64,000 nucleotides of DNA from Aphrophora alni (taxonomy: Eukaryota > Arthropoda > Insecta > Hemiptera > Aphrophoridae): assembly GCA_963513935.1 (NCBI GenBank), contig OY740774.1, forward strand, positions 85,274,890 to 85,338,889. Direction: 5' to 3'. Position numbers and translations under genes: made by a program. Positions 33,521-44,569 of the stretch are shown piece by piece; positions within the stretch are counted from its first letter, which is position 1, and the number at the start of each line of letters is the position of its first letter. The notes under the pieces were generated by a model. The model made no database searches. It worked only from the letters and a program-made list of their open reading frames with translations, and was not told the origin of the DNA.

Positions 33521-35379
33521 ATGACTTAAATTGTTAAATCCTAAACAAAACTAGAATTCTAGCGGCTCTACGTTTTTGTTTTACCGTGAGGTAAATCAGA
33601 TGATGCCATTAATTTCAATGAGATGACAATATTGAGTTTCGTTTGAGAATGTCTGCGAAAGAGTGTCTAGGAAGTTAGTGTCGAAGCTGCTAACAGAGAA
33701 TCAGAATGTCTCATAGGAGTTTCGGAACTCTTAAAACCACGATCCCAACTTCCTGAACATTGTGGTTGTTGATGAAAATGTTGTTATACGAATACAACCC
33801 AGGAACCAAAACACAGTTGTCACAGTGTAGATAATCAACATCCAAAAGATAAAAAGTAGTTCAGGTCCGCAGAAACGCCAGAGTGATCCTTTTCTTTGCC
33901 CTTGGAGTGTACATCACGAGTACACATAACAGTGACAAAACGATACCAAGCTGGAGGATAAGCGTACAACATGAAGGACCTCTGTCAACTTCATGTTGCT
34001 GTGCAGAGCAAAAAACAAGACTTTTGAGCTGTGGGAACTTTGCAGCTGTATCACAAAAACGCACCATCTGATTTGTAGCATCAAACAGATAACAGATAAC
34101 TTATGTGGTAAGTTAATTTTCCTATTCTTTTGAGACTGCTTCTTGTGATTTTCAGCTGTTACCTATGATGAAAATGCCACTAAAAGTAACAAAATGGAAA
34201 TACAAAAAGGTATGAATACACTCCCAGTTCAGCTCGCATAGACTGACTGCCAGCGACTGACTCACTCTGCGGGTATTTAAAACTGTTTGGTATCAAATTA
34301 AAATGTGTTAAAGACGCTATGTAAAATTTGGTCTCGTTATCTAAATTTGTTTAGTAGATATTCATTTTTTTATAAAATAAACAAGCAAACAACAACACGC
34401 CAAAACGATACATTTCCGGACTGTCTATGAAACAATTTGTTTACTTAGTTCACTAGAATCTAATAAGATGATTGTTATAATATGTTACTATTTAAAACAA
34501 TTTTCAAACGCCATTTTGAAATGAGAGTGAATTTTTTTGTAAACTTAAACTATAATTTAAAATATTTTGTCAGATTACGGATTAATGTGGACATATTTTT
34601 AGTTTATAACAACCCTTAACGATCTCAACTACCGTTTTTCCTGATAAATTGGAATTTCCTAGAAAAATTTAATCTAAGTTTTTGTTAATATCCATAATTT
34701 TTCTCGATATTAATATCAATATAAGATAGTAAAAAAGAAATGTTAACGCCGGACAGAACAGAACTCTTCGACGAGCATGCGAAGAGCAACATTTCCAACA
34801 AAGAGAATTGTAATCTTGTATTGACTTACGTTTCCAATTCTTTGGACTTTGTCTTCTTCGGGCAAAGAACTTTGTTTCTACAAAAATGTTTGGTATTTCT
34901 TTGTAACGCAACAGACCTCCTGAAAGCAGCTTTCATTTATTCTTTGATCTGTTCTTTTATCTAAAAGATCGTTACATTTAAAGGTTTTGTTGAGAGGTAC
35001 TTTCTTCGTTGTTTTCTTTTAAATTATTTTCTTGAGCTTTGTTTGACTTCTAAGCTTAGATTATAGTTTTTATAACTTCTTCCTATCGTTTGATTTACAA
35101 GAACGTATAAACACAAATGAATAAATAATAGTATTATTGCACGAACTTTCTAACTCAACAAAAAATTCAAAAATTAAGATCACAAAAATGGCATTTCAAT
35201 AGTTGACAGTTAAAAAGTCAAAATGAACCAAGAAGGCCTAAAGTTGCTTTGTTTGTATTTATAGACGCATCTTCAGGGAAAATTATAGTTGAATATAATT
35301 GAACTTTTAATAAAAGCAGTAAAGATTAATTTTGGTTTTGTCAGTTATTACTGAACCATAAAATTGTTATAAAATTTTC
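33521..35379. other. AT-rich DNA, nothing recognised
   Basis: Open frames at 33861-34071 and 34669-34964 overlap on opposite strands and show no family motif. Confidence 0.3.
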
Positions 35380-35660
35380 ACACAAGTTTTAGTAATTATT
35401 CTTCAGATTTGACGTAAATTTAAACAAAATCTGTGAAACCAATTTTGAGAATTTACATATTTTATAACAGCTATATTATCGATTTTTGTTTTTAACTGGC
35501 ATTTTTGCGAATAAACATTTTTGGACAGATGATTAATACGTTTTGTTTGAGTCATTAGAGGCTAGACTTAAGGAAAATTTGTTCCAAAATTGTTAAAGCT
35601 GATTTTGAGAAAAAAACGTATTTTCGTGATTTTTTTTCTCTTAGCAGTTTCCTCCAAATA
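35380..35660 (+). repeat. Dispersed repeat family G, copy 1
   Basis: Aligns by eye with the reverse complement of 39560-39870: TTATTCTTCAGATTTGACGT.. / AAATTTAAAC.AAA / ATTTTGAGAA / ATTTTATAA / TTAGAGGCT / GATTTTGAGAAAAAA. Diverged, non-coding. Confidence 0.45.
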
Positions 35661-36519
35661 AAAAATGTTTAAAAGTCTCAAAATATTGCCCAAAATATAC
35701 CCACATACCGAATTTAATTTAAGAACCTGCCCGTTTGAGTTGTATAGCACTGCAAATATGATATATAAACAAATAGACAAATAGCATTCCAAAAACCACT
35801 TTTTTTTAGAGACGGAGGAACTCAAAACAAACATACATCTGCAAAATATTTTACATCTATTTTTTACCAATCCAAAACTTTGTCTTATATTACTTATAAA
35901 GTAGAAAATAAAATCAAACAAAAGATTTAATCTTTGTAAAAACCTAGAGAATGTTTAATAAATACCTAAACTATATGACTAACCATTTCCTTTTAAATAT
36001 TTGCATAGAAATCATAATAATACTTGGGTACATTTGTTAGATTTGCTCTTTTCAACTTTGACATTTGTGAGACACATTTATAAGAAACACACTACATTTA
36101 GCCAAGACAATCAGTCTAGAACCTCTTGTGCCCTAATTACTGCGGATGTTGGTACTTCTGCAACAAAAGTTTTGTATAACCTCTTCTTTAAGTAGAGATG
36201 TATAATGCAACTATACCATTACTTCTTAATACAAAATAAAAACATGTTGATGGGAGCAATCATAGTATTTACTCAACCCTACCTAACCATGTAATAAAAT
36301 ACAAGAAGATACTCTAAATGTAATGCCCAAATGTCGATTTCTTGAGCCCTGTAGGAAATGTCAAATTGTTATAATTAGACTTACCCAGTAGGATGTACTT
36401 AAACAGTTGTTACACATATTTTATAAAGCACTTGTATATACAACTACTTTCATGAAGTAGGCTAGGCATTATAATCAGAACTTAAATCTACTCAGTTGTA
36501 TCTAATTTAGGGTGTTATG
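35661..36519. other. AT-rich DNA, partial family F block
   Basis: About 36310-36480 resembles the family F units at 7965-8345. Otherwise no feature supported. The minus-strand open frame 35568-35921 has a composition-driven, Phe/Ile-rich translation. Confidence 0.35.
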
Positions 36520-36800
36520 AGTTGACATTTTAAATGGCGGCCATTGGGACCTTTTTTAATCTTTTTTTTTTAAATTCCAATAGGGTTGTACGAGATATTG
36601 CCACACTGTTGTCCCCTTATACTAAATTTCATGTTCCTCTATTTATTTACGTGGACTCTATCGTTTTTACGACGGACAGACTGCATGTCGAAAATCAGTA
36701 ATTGAATTTCCTGAGGCAATGAAAGCTGAAGTTCAATCAAAATACAGAGGTAATTTTTTGCAGTTACCAAACTACCCATTATTTGTCTACTTGGTAGTTA
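36520..36800 (+). repeat. Old dispersed repeat family E, copy 4
   Basis: Starts TGACATTTTAAATGGCGGCC, continues with TTTTACGACGGACAGACTGC and GCATGTCGAAAATC, and ends CAGTTACCAAACTACCCATT, in the order of the copies at 9.1 and 14.9 kb. Confidence 0.55.
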
Positions 36801-38321
36801 CAATCTGGTTAGCTAATTTATTCTTAGGTTAATCTAATTATTCAGCACTATGACGTTGCAAGATTTAGATTACCGAAACACTTTTTATACTTATTTTCAT
36901 ATATTAATAAATAATTATGTTACAAATAATTTTGTAAAACCCCTGAAAATAGTCAAATTTATGGAGTTCTGAAAGGATTAAGACCATTAGTTGACAATCA
37001 CTACTTTTGATTTATTAATCCAATGATTAATAATTGGTAGCTGGTGATTGAGTCATCACGCCATTAACTGGAAACTGTATAATTTGAATTTGATACGTCC
37101 GCTAAAGTGAATAACCAACTAATTGGTTACATTATGGAGCTCATTAAAAGTGAAAATATTCATGAACAACTTGAAATTTTTGACTTGTTCCAATCTTACA
37201 AAATAGTTTTAGCAATCGCAGCATTCTGTCTCATATAAACGGTTTTCTCTTAACAGAAAGATCAGCTCCTGTAAAACTTTTTATTGATGTTTCTATGTAT
37301 ATTCCACCTTCTCCTCCTATTGCTCCTGACATCCTCCTCATTCTCTTACTATCTGACCCTGGCTACTTTATTCTTCTCCTCCTATTGGGCCTTGGCGTCC
37401 TCTTCCTTCTCCTCTTTCTCCTTCTATCGAGCTCTGACCTCCTGTATTTTACTTTCTCAACTCTCCCTTATAACACCAAAAGACTTCCATTTTTGTACTC
37501 CCAACAGATGTACAATAAGGTCTGAGAGATAAGGTATGAGAGATCTCTCATACCTTATTTCACCTCTTCCTTGGATGACCTTTTTATCTTTTACCTACCT
37601 TCTTCACTGCATTCGCAGCCATTTTATTCATCCTTTCCTAGGCTCATAAAGAATATTTTCAACACTTTTTTTAGAGGAACTTTTCGCTACCCTGTAGCAT
37701 AACCACCAACCTGAAAAAAAGGAAATCTGATTTCGGGCTGTTCTTCCTCTGGTGATGTCCCTTCATCTACCTGCAGTAGGCTATCTAAACTCTACCCATG
37801 TGAGCAAAGTTGCTTCCAAATACTAATTTAAATCGAATTACTAAACCTATATCCCAAATCCATATTATTATAAATGTAATATTCGGAAATAATGTAATTT
37901 CAAAAAATATATATATATAGATAAGCATGTCCCTTCTACGTCAACTTATCTTCCACACGAAATTCGCGAGGGAATACTCAATAATAAAATAATTTATATT
38001 TTGTTTGTTTTAGTTTATCTTTTCCTTTTTTTTTATTTTTTACTTAAAAATAGTATAAACATAATTTTGGGGAGATAAATTAATAATAAATAAATGATAA
38101 AAAAAAGAAGTTTTTCATACTCGTAAATTTTTTATCATACAACTGCGATATAGACATTTTTGCATGTTGAATAAAACATATGTGGAATACTAAATGTAGA
38201 ATAGCTTTGTTGTTTTTAATTTAATATACATTTTCATGATAACTTATAATATTTTAAAGCACTATTTGGTGTAACTATTTAATTTTTTTTACAATTTATT
38301 TTGTGTTCTTGATGTTTAAAG
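36801..38321. other. AT-rich DNA, palindrome, no gene
   Basis: Contains a CT-rich segment (about 37305-37440), a 30-bp perfect palindrome at 37529-37558 and a TATATATATAGATAAG end at about 37908-37924. No coding region supported. Confidence 0.35.
37529..37558. repeat. 30-bp perfect palindrome
   Basis: Half-site ATAAGGTATGAGAGA followed directly by its reverse complement with no spacer. A near-copy of the half-site, AATAAGGTCTGAGAGA, precedes it at about 37513-37528. Confidence 0.9.
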
Positions 38322-38575
38322 GCGAAAAACTACAGGTCAGCATCGCCTTAGAATAAAAAGGAAGAAAATAAAATAAATAAAAACCTAGCACTAGAATACT
38401 CTAATAGGGATCAAGGTCGGAAATGAGCAAGAGTTTGTCAAGAGAGGCCAGATAAGAAAGGTAAAAGAGAGGGATCCAATCCAAGACTACACTAGAACAG
38501 ATATAAAACCAGCTAGGGTCCCTCGGGATTGCCACGGTTGTACTCACTACGATGAACACCTAACTTTATTTTATT
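38322..38575 (-). mobile_element. Tail-SINE copy
   Basis: Full-length form on the minus strand. The plus strand begins GTTTAAAGGCGAAAAACTAC and continues AGGTCAGCATCGCC, AGAATACTCTAATAGGGATC, GTTTGTCAAGAGAGGCC, GAGGGATCCAATCCAAGAC, CCAGCTAGGGTCCCTCGGGA, and ends at the 5' side with TACTCACTACGATGAAC. Confidence 0.85.
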
Positions 38576-39119
38576 TTATGTGAAATATTAGGAATTTTAT
38601 ACCCTTACATTGTACTTAAAAATGACTAATTTCTACATTATTCTTAAAATTAGAAAAATATCGCAAAAAAATATTGCCCCTAAGATATCGCAATGTGACA
38701 TAAGTTTTTTTAATTTATTATTATATTAAACATATATTTTACAAACAAGCCCCACCCCCATTTTCTGTAAAATGTTAATTTTATGTTAACATATATTTAT
38801 TAAATTTGATTTAATCACCTCTCTTCTACAACAATGCTACGTCTGCAGGTAGTGTTTATATAAGATACTTAACGTGTATCTTGCATTTTATTACTTCTCT
38901 CTTATGACTTCAGAGACAATATCATTCAAGAGAGACATTTGTACAGTAATATGAGAACTCTACACAGTATCTCTAAGGTTACTTTGCAAATTAAATGCAA
39001 TTTCTTTGAAATATTTGTGGTTTTATTTAAATGTGTGCAAAGATAGTTGCAAATTTAGTTTAAACTAGACTTACATTTTTTTTAAAGTTACTTTACATCA
39101 TTTATATTTCTGTTCTTGT
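38576..39119. other. AT-rich DNA, nothing recognised
   Basis: Spacer between two minus-strand SINE copies. No feature supported. Confidence 0.35.
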
Positions 39120-39372
39120 TGTTTAGAGACGAAAAACCTCTTCACCTTATGAAAACAAAACAAAAAAGAAGAATAAAACGCAAAATAAAGAAACCTACCC
39201 CTTAGATGTTGTAATAGCATCGGGGATGGAAGAGAATAAGAGATGGTCAAGAGAGACCTGGTAGGAAATATAAAAGAGAAGGATCTAACCCAAAACTACA
39301 AGAAAAATATGTACCTTGGCATCAAGCTTGGGTAACTTGGCATTCTAAGACCTGTACAGTGAGCTCATGATC
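39120..39372 (-). mobile_element. Tail-SINE copy, rearranged 5' end
   Basis: Plus strand: GTTTAGAGACGAAAAACCTC, AGAGATGGTCAAGAGAGACC, AAGGATCTAACCCAAAACTA, then a 5' end in which the usual AGCTAGGTCCCTCGG is replaced by a diverged ATCAAGCTTGGGTAACTTGG. Confidence 0.7.
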
Positions 39373-39559
39373 ATTGTTTTATTTAAAAAATAAATATATA
39401 ATTATATTCACTTCAACATTTTAAAACAAGGTAAAAAACAAATAAAAATTCACAAAACAAAAGTGACAACAAATCTAATTCAACTGGAACCAATCTAATG
39501 GTTTTTGAAATATGATTCGTCTTATATACAATTTTCTACTGGTGAACCTACTGTAATCA
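39373..39559. other. AT-rich spacer
   Basis: No feature supported. Confidence 0.3.
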
Positions 39560-39870
39560 AATTTGATATGAGGCATATCTCAGGACTTTGTTTTGATTTT
39601 TATTTGGGGAGAGGCTGTCGCAAGAAAAAAACCACTAAATTTATTTTTTCTCAAAATCAGTATAATCGATTTTAATCAAATTTATCTCAAGCCTCTAAAA
39701 CTCCAAACGTATTTCCCGAGATATCTCTAACAATGTCCATTCATGAGTTTCAGTTAACATAAAAAATCTACCTCAGACGTATTATAAAATACTTATTTTC
39801 TCAAAATCGGCACTACCAATTTCGTTTAAATTTTATTGTAATGTGAAGAATAACTATCCAAATAACAGTT
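39560..39870 (-). repeat. Dispersed repeat family G, copy 2
   Basis: Inverted relative to 35380-35660, with the shared blocks listed there. Confidence 0.45.
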
Positions 39871-40580
39871 ACATAAAAAAACAACAAAATTCTTGAAAAA
39901 TTATTTTGGAGCGGATAATTTTATTACTTAATTTAATGCTGTTTATTATACGATCATTGGGATCGTATTTGTTATCTTAAGACAATTTTTCTGCACATCA
40001 AAGCAATACGATTTGTTGGCAGGAGACAGTTTTTTGAGGCAGTTCTTGAATTGTAACCATGACGTTTTCAATGATGTATTGGTATTTGGAAAAAGTATAA
40101 ATTAGAGAAGAAAGTGTTGGGTACAGTCGAATAATTTAAAGAATGTCCATCAAGGTTCCTTAATAGTTATAAGGAAACTATCTCTACTCGAAAAGAAATT
40201 TAAAGAATTTTATTAGAGAAAGGCCCTGAAAATTTCCATTTCTTTTGCAAAACGTGGCTAGATCCTTTGAAAACGTGTTTTTTTACTTGAGTCTTTTAAT
40301 TCGGTTACAATGGACTTCCAAAACAAACCTATCATGTCAATACAATATTATGGCAGTCTTTCAGTTTATAATTCCAATAGTATATTTAAGAAACACAAAT
40401 CTTCAGCGTTAATTGTACCGCTAGACATCTTGTCAATTTGAATTATCGTACAATACTAAGCGAAGAGATAAACCGAGCGTGTCGCTTAATACATATATCT
40501 TACGATAAATGTCGTTATCATACTGGTGTACACTTGTTTATCCACTACAATACTATGTGAACGCGCAGGAGCTATATATA
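39871..40580. other. AT-rich DNA, nothing recognised
   Basis: No coding or repeat signal that I could support. Confidence 0.3.
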
Positions 40581-41063
40581 TTGCGTGTTTCCAAAAATAT
40601 TTTCAAAACTTAAGTAACTTATTGCTCACATCAAAAACAATAAAAGATGTGTTGTAGACAATACATCAGTGTTTTGTCGCTAATTTGGTTATACTTTAAG
40701 ATACAAAAGCAATTAAAACCCATTTTGTTTTTCGATAAAAAAATATAAATATTTGGTTTTTTTTTAATATTGTGTTAAAATAACGGTTTTGGAGATATCC
40801 AACATTAAAACGTTTAAATAGCCGACATTTTAAAGAACGAATAAAACTGTTTTATTTTATTTTTTCTCAAATTGGGCCTTTATAACGCTAAGAACATTCA
40901 AAATTTCAACTACACTAAATGTTATTTACCATTAAACAAAAAATTTTAACACAAAATGGTTGATAGATATAAAACTAATCATTCCCGGATATATTTTTAT
41001 ACAACTTTTTCATTGGTTTTGATGTGATAAATAAACTTTGAAGTTTTGGAAACACCCTGTGCA
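40581..41063. mobile_element. MITE-like element with long imperfect TIRs
   Basis: The left end reads TTGCGTGTTTCCAAAAATAT ... ATTGCTCACATCAAAAACAA; the right end is its inverted partner, TTGGTTTTGATGTGATAAAT ... TTTTGGAAACACC then CTGTGCAA. The arms span roughly 65 bases each with mismatches, and the left terminus seems to have lost about five bases. The size (about 480 bp) and lack of coding capacity fit a non-autonomous DNA element, possibly Tc1/mariner-related, as the right end carries a CAGGGTG-type terminus. Confidence 0.6.
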
Positions 41064-41284
41064 ATTATAAGAAATGTAATAAGTATCACTTACGACTTTA
41101 AGATGTGTAAGATACGCCCTCTACTGTACAGACAGCCTTAATTTATTGTTTAGCATGTCAGAACTGTACAGCATAGTTTATCAATAACCTGTGTAAGTTT
41201 TATTAATAGATTTGAATGTAAAAAATGGTTGCTTTATATAAAAGCCAAATTCCAATAGAGACTAAAAATTTACTACAAAAAGGT

Positions 41285-41940
41285 AATTTCAAATCATGAT
41301 TGCCCAAGAAAATGTGATAGTCGTATAATTATGAGATCCAACAGGAACGAGTTACGGATAAAACAGCGAGTGGAGGATCCCTCACATAAGTCCACCTAGG
41401 CTCGCTAAATCCGATACATGAGCGGAGCAAGTGGAGACTTTTTTAAGCCCTCTAAGGACTAGTCGACGCGACGTCAAGTAGTGATCTACACAATTACGAG
41501 GTTCTGAAAAACTGTGGAAGAACTGTTATAAACAAAGTTACTCTACTGGATGAAGCAACTTGATCTACCAATACAATTTAATATATCCTACAAGTCCCAA
41601 AATACCAAATTTTGGACGTTACATTTAAATGTTCTCTTTAGCATATGGAATCATTTCCACTAGATCGGCTTGATAAAGGTCATTAACTCCTTTCAGCGTC
41701 ACACTTCGTGTTTTGAAATTGCTTCGTGCGGGCTTGTGGAGCTCCGCCGCAATGGCTTGCCTTACATCCATTATGTAAATGAGTGTGTTTATGGTTTGGT
41801 GGCACTATTTATTTCGTGGAGATACTCTGGTGCACGTAACCTCGAAATTATCGCTGCTTGTTCCCACCTCACCGTTGCTTTGGATTAATCCGCAGAAAAT
41901 TGCCCATAAAAATTTGTATTACATTGTATGATTGGGCATA
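41285..41940 (+). repeat. Dispersed repeat family D, copy 2, with internal insertion
   Basis: The left part, 41285-41640, matches 4375-4740 and 59890-60245 (TTGATCTACCAATACAATTT, ACAAGTCCCAAAATACC). The right part, 41905-41940 (TTACATTGTATGATTGGGC), matches 60253-60275, where it follows with almost no gap. About 265 bases (41640-41905) of less AT-rich DNA therefore seem to be inserted here. That insert has an open frame of 72 codons (41670-41888) which I do not recognise. Confidence 0.5.
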
Positions 41941-42761
41941 CAAAGTATCATTGATATCTCCCTTCACTTACAATAACTTTTAAGATTTATAAGCTAATAC
42001 TTTATCGACGACAAATTGAACTAAATGTTCTTTTACAAACCACTTTTAACTTCTAATTTACAAATTTTCCTCACTCTAAACTTTCCAATCCAAAGTTCCA
42101 TCTTTGGATTACCTTGACTAGAAAAGATATGAACCAACGGATTGCACAGAAATTCTACCCCCCCCCCCCTACTGGCGCCCAATCAACAAGAACTTATGTC
42201 TAACAAATTACGATAAATATACTTGAAACACTTCTTGAACAATTATCAAACCTACTCTATAGATAACAATTCTGAACAGACAAAATAAACAAAAAAGGTC
42301 ACTAGAACTTGACTCAACAGTTGTCAGTTGTTAACAACTTGAGCCTAAGTAATTTAAGTTGCCTCCGACAATGTGGAGACTAAAACAATAATCAACTTAA
42401 ACTATGTTAAACTTTGTACAGTTCTTGCAACTACCTCTTCTTAGCCAACAAACTTTGGCAAGTTTCAATTACATTACTATTTGAGACTTGTATTAACACA
42501 AACTTCGGTGGAACGCAAGCAAATATAATTGTGATAAAACGACGTAATATTTTGAAAACTATTATGAAACGCTTGGGTGGAATTCCACATCTTTTCCCTT
42601 CTTTAATTTATAACAACAAAACTTTTATTGAAGTCTATTGGTAAATTCGAATTTAGATATTGTGCTCACAACAACCTAACAGACAGGTGAACATTGGCAG
42701 ACATCTTGTATAAACAATTGTTTCGGTCAAGTGGGCTCGCATGAACTTAATTATTTTATTT
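41941..42761. other. AT-rich DNA, nothing recognised
   Basis: Contains a C-run at about 42161-42170. No gene recognised. Confidence 0.3.
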
Positions 42762-42998
42762 CCATCAGGAGATCACGTTATAATAAAATCCTGAATCGAT
42801 AGCTGGATCTACACTTTTTTCATGTAGTCTTAGGTTAGATCCAAAAGTTACAACATTCCTGTCCAGTCTCTCTCGACCATCTCTTGTTCTTCTCCGACCT
42901 TGACTCTTAGAATATTTTAGTTCTAAGGGTCTTTATTTAACGTTATTTTCCCTTTTTTTTCATAAAGCGACGATGACCGGGAAGTTTTATGCCTTTAA

Positions 42999-44285
42999 TT
43001 TTTTTTTGTTTAAAGGCGAAAAAACCATTTCGGTCATCATCGCTTTTGCAAAGTAGAGCGTAAAGAACGCTCCAACTTAAAAACTTAAACTTAACCTTAA
43101 AAAACAGTTACATAAAATTTAAACAACAATAACACACTAAACATGCTACATGGCTGTAAAAGGGCCCTGCAACAAGTTAACAACTATATACTATGGACAA
43201 TAAATTACCAAAATTAACAAATAGTGCAGGATACAAAAGGGCCCTGCAACATATTACCAGGAATAAGATTTAAACAAAATTTAATTCAACAACTAAACAT
43301 GATATTACAGAGCTGTAAAAATTCTCTGCAACAATTGACTAGAGAAAACTCATATATTATCAAATATATTCAGACGACGCAAAAGGGACAATACCCGATC
43401 GAGGATCTGAGCACTATCCCCCAACATCGCCTGCATAGAATTTGGTAGGGCAAATGTCCTACGCATACCTCTAAGTGAAACACACTCAACAAGGATATGC
43501 CTAATTGATAAAATACCTCGACAAAAGGGACATTGTGGCGGATTCCCGTGTTCCATCAGAAATCCATGAGTAATCATGGAATGACCGATACGAACACGGG
43601 TAATCACCACTTCCTCTCGACGACTAGGACGTATGGATGAATTCCAAGGACGAACAGTATCTTTCACTTCCCTCAGTTTATTAGACTGTATATTTGTCCA
43701 TTCTTCCTCCCATTGCCTATGCAAAAGGGTTTTAACTGTCGATACAAAGTCAGATACCATAACACACTGTGTGACTGGTATCTGACTTGTAGCTTCTTTT
43801 GCCGCTGCGTCAGCTCTTGTGTTTCCTGAAATTCCACAATGCCCAGGTACCCAGCAAAATGATACTCCGACGTCCCGTAGCTGAAGTCTATGTATAGAAC
43901 ACAGAATATCCTCAACCAAGGGATTCCTAGAATACATATCCTGGACAGCCTGTAAAGCACTTTTGGAATCGGAACACAAAAGATAGTGATGGAAACCTGA
44001 TGGAACGGTATTAAGGCCTTTCAAAATAGCAAAAAGTTCGGCAGAAAATACACTATAAACTGGGGGTAATCCATATTTATGCGTCCGACCGGATGAGTAA
44101 TACGCGCAACCGACTTTATTGTCCAGTTTAGAACCATCTGTGAAAATAATTTCACTAGATGGGTATCCATCAAGTATATTGTAAAACTCTTGACGATAAA
44201 CTACATCAGGAGTGTTGTGCTTGATGAACCTGGACAGTGAAAAATCAAAAGTTGGCATTTTAATGACCCATGGAGGAATAACACA
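42999..44285 (-). mobile_element. 5'-truncated LINE inserted in SINE tail, 14-bp TSD
   Basis: Bounded by perfect direct repeats TTTTATGCCTTTAA at 42985-42998 and 44286-44299. Minus-strand element: a truncated ORF2 end, a 3' UTR of about 300 bases, then GCGATGATGACCGAAATGG, TTTTTTCGCCTTTAAAC and a poly-A tail (plus-strand T-run at about 42999-43008). Clean TSDs, an uninterrupted ORF and a poly-A tail indicate a recent insertion. Confidence 0.85.
43350..44285 (-). CDS. LINE ORF2 C-terminus: RNase H domain and zinc knuckle (partial)
   Basis: Fragment of a non-LTR retrotransposon polyprotein, about 311 codons, open to its stop at 43350. It starts inside the protein (CVIPPWVIKMPTFDFSLSRF) because the element is 5'-truncated; the Met-Leu-rich lead seen when the frame is followed further upstream comes from the neighbouring SINE tail. 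An RNase H fold is visible in order: IFTDGSK (first Asp), then VFSAELFAILKGLNTV (Glu), LLCSDSKSALQAVQ (second Asp) and WVPGHCGISGNTRADAAAKE (His and last Asp), so the catalytic D-E-D-D set is complete. After it comes the conserved C-terminal region with VVITRVRIGHSMITHGFLM and a CPFCRGILSIRHILVEC zinc knuckle (CxxC-H-C). RNase H removes the RNA template in the I/R1/LOA-like LINE groups. With endonuclease and reverse transcriptase missing it cannot transpose. The exact clade is uncertain. Confidence 0.85.
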   Translation of the reverse strand, partial: CVIPPWVIKMPTFDFSLSRFIKHNTPDVVYRQEFYNILDGYPSSEIIFTDGSKLDNKVGCAYYSSGRTHKYGLPPVYSVFSAELFAILKGLNTVPSGFHHYLLCSDSKSALQAVQDMYSRNPLVEDILCSIHRLQLRDVGVSFCWVPGHCGISGNTRADAAAKEATSQIPVTQCVMVSDFVSTVKTLLHRQWEEEWTNIQSNKLREVKDTVRPWNSSIRPSRREEVVITRVRIGHSMITHGFLMEHGNPPQCPFCRGILSIRHILVECVSLRGMRRTFALPNSMQAMLGDSAQILDRVLSLLRRLNIFDNI

Positions 44286-44569
44286 TTTTATGCCTTTAAA
44301 CAACAACAACAACAACAAAATCTATAAACCTATTTATTTTTAAAATTTATGCACTAATTTTTTAATTTCTCACCAAAATATGTATTACAATTACAATTTT
44401 TAATGTTAGATATTTTTCCTATTTTAATACTTCCAAATTACCACAGTACATCGTAACTACGTTACCGAACTATTAAATCGTAATAATTTGTTTGATACAT
44501 ATTTACCAGTGTTTACAGAGCTTAAAAAAAATGTTTGCCGAGCTCTGTTTTAAACTTTAATCCTCCGCC

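Larger units (their letters stand above)
42762..44317 (+). mobile_element. Tail-SINE copy split by a LINE
   Basis: Reference copy for the family: 5' region with AGCTGGATCTACAC, B-box-like GGTTAGATCC, TCTCTCGACCATCTCTTGTT, GACTCTTAGAATATT, then the 3' tail AAAGCGACGATGACCGGGAA and TTTTATGCCTTTAA up to 42998. The rest of its tail, A(CAA)n, is found at 44300-44317 on the far side of the LINE. The tail motif (GCGATGATGACCG...TTTTTCGCCTTTAAAC) matches the 3' end of that LINE, whereas the SINE body does not occur in the LINE 3' UTR. It is therefore best seen as a SINE that borrowed its tail from this LINE. The A box is not clear. Confidence 0.8.

Noticed and set aside
37284..37532. Two overlapping hydrophobic frames, considered as a small membrane protein
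   Set aside because: Both derive from a CT-rich low-complexity stretch; neither is conserved or has gene context.
43673..43960. Second minus-strand frame inside the LINE ORF
   Set aside because: Overlaps the RNase H frame; the latter has clear catalytic motifs.
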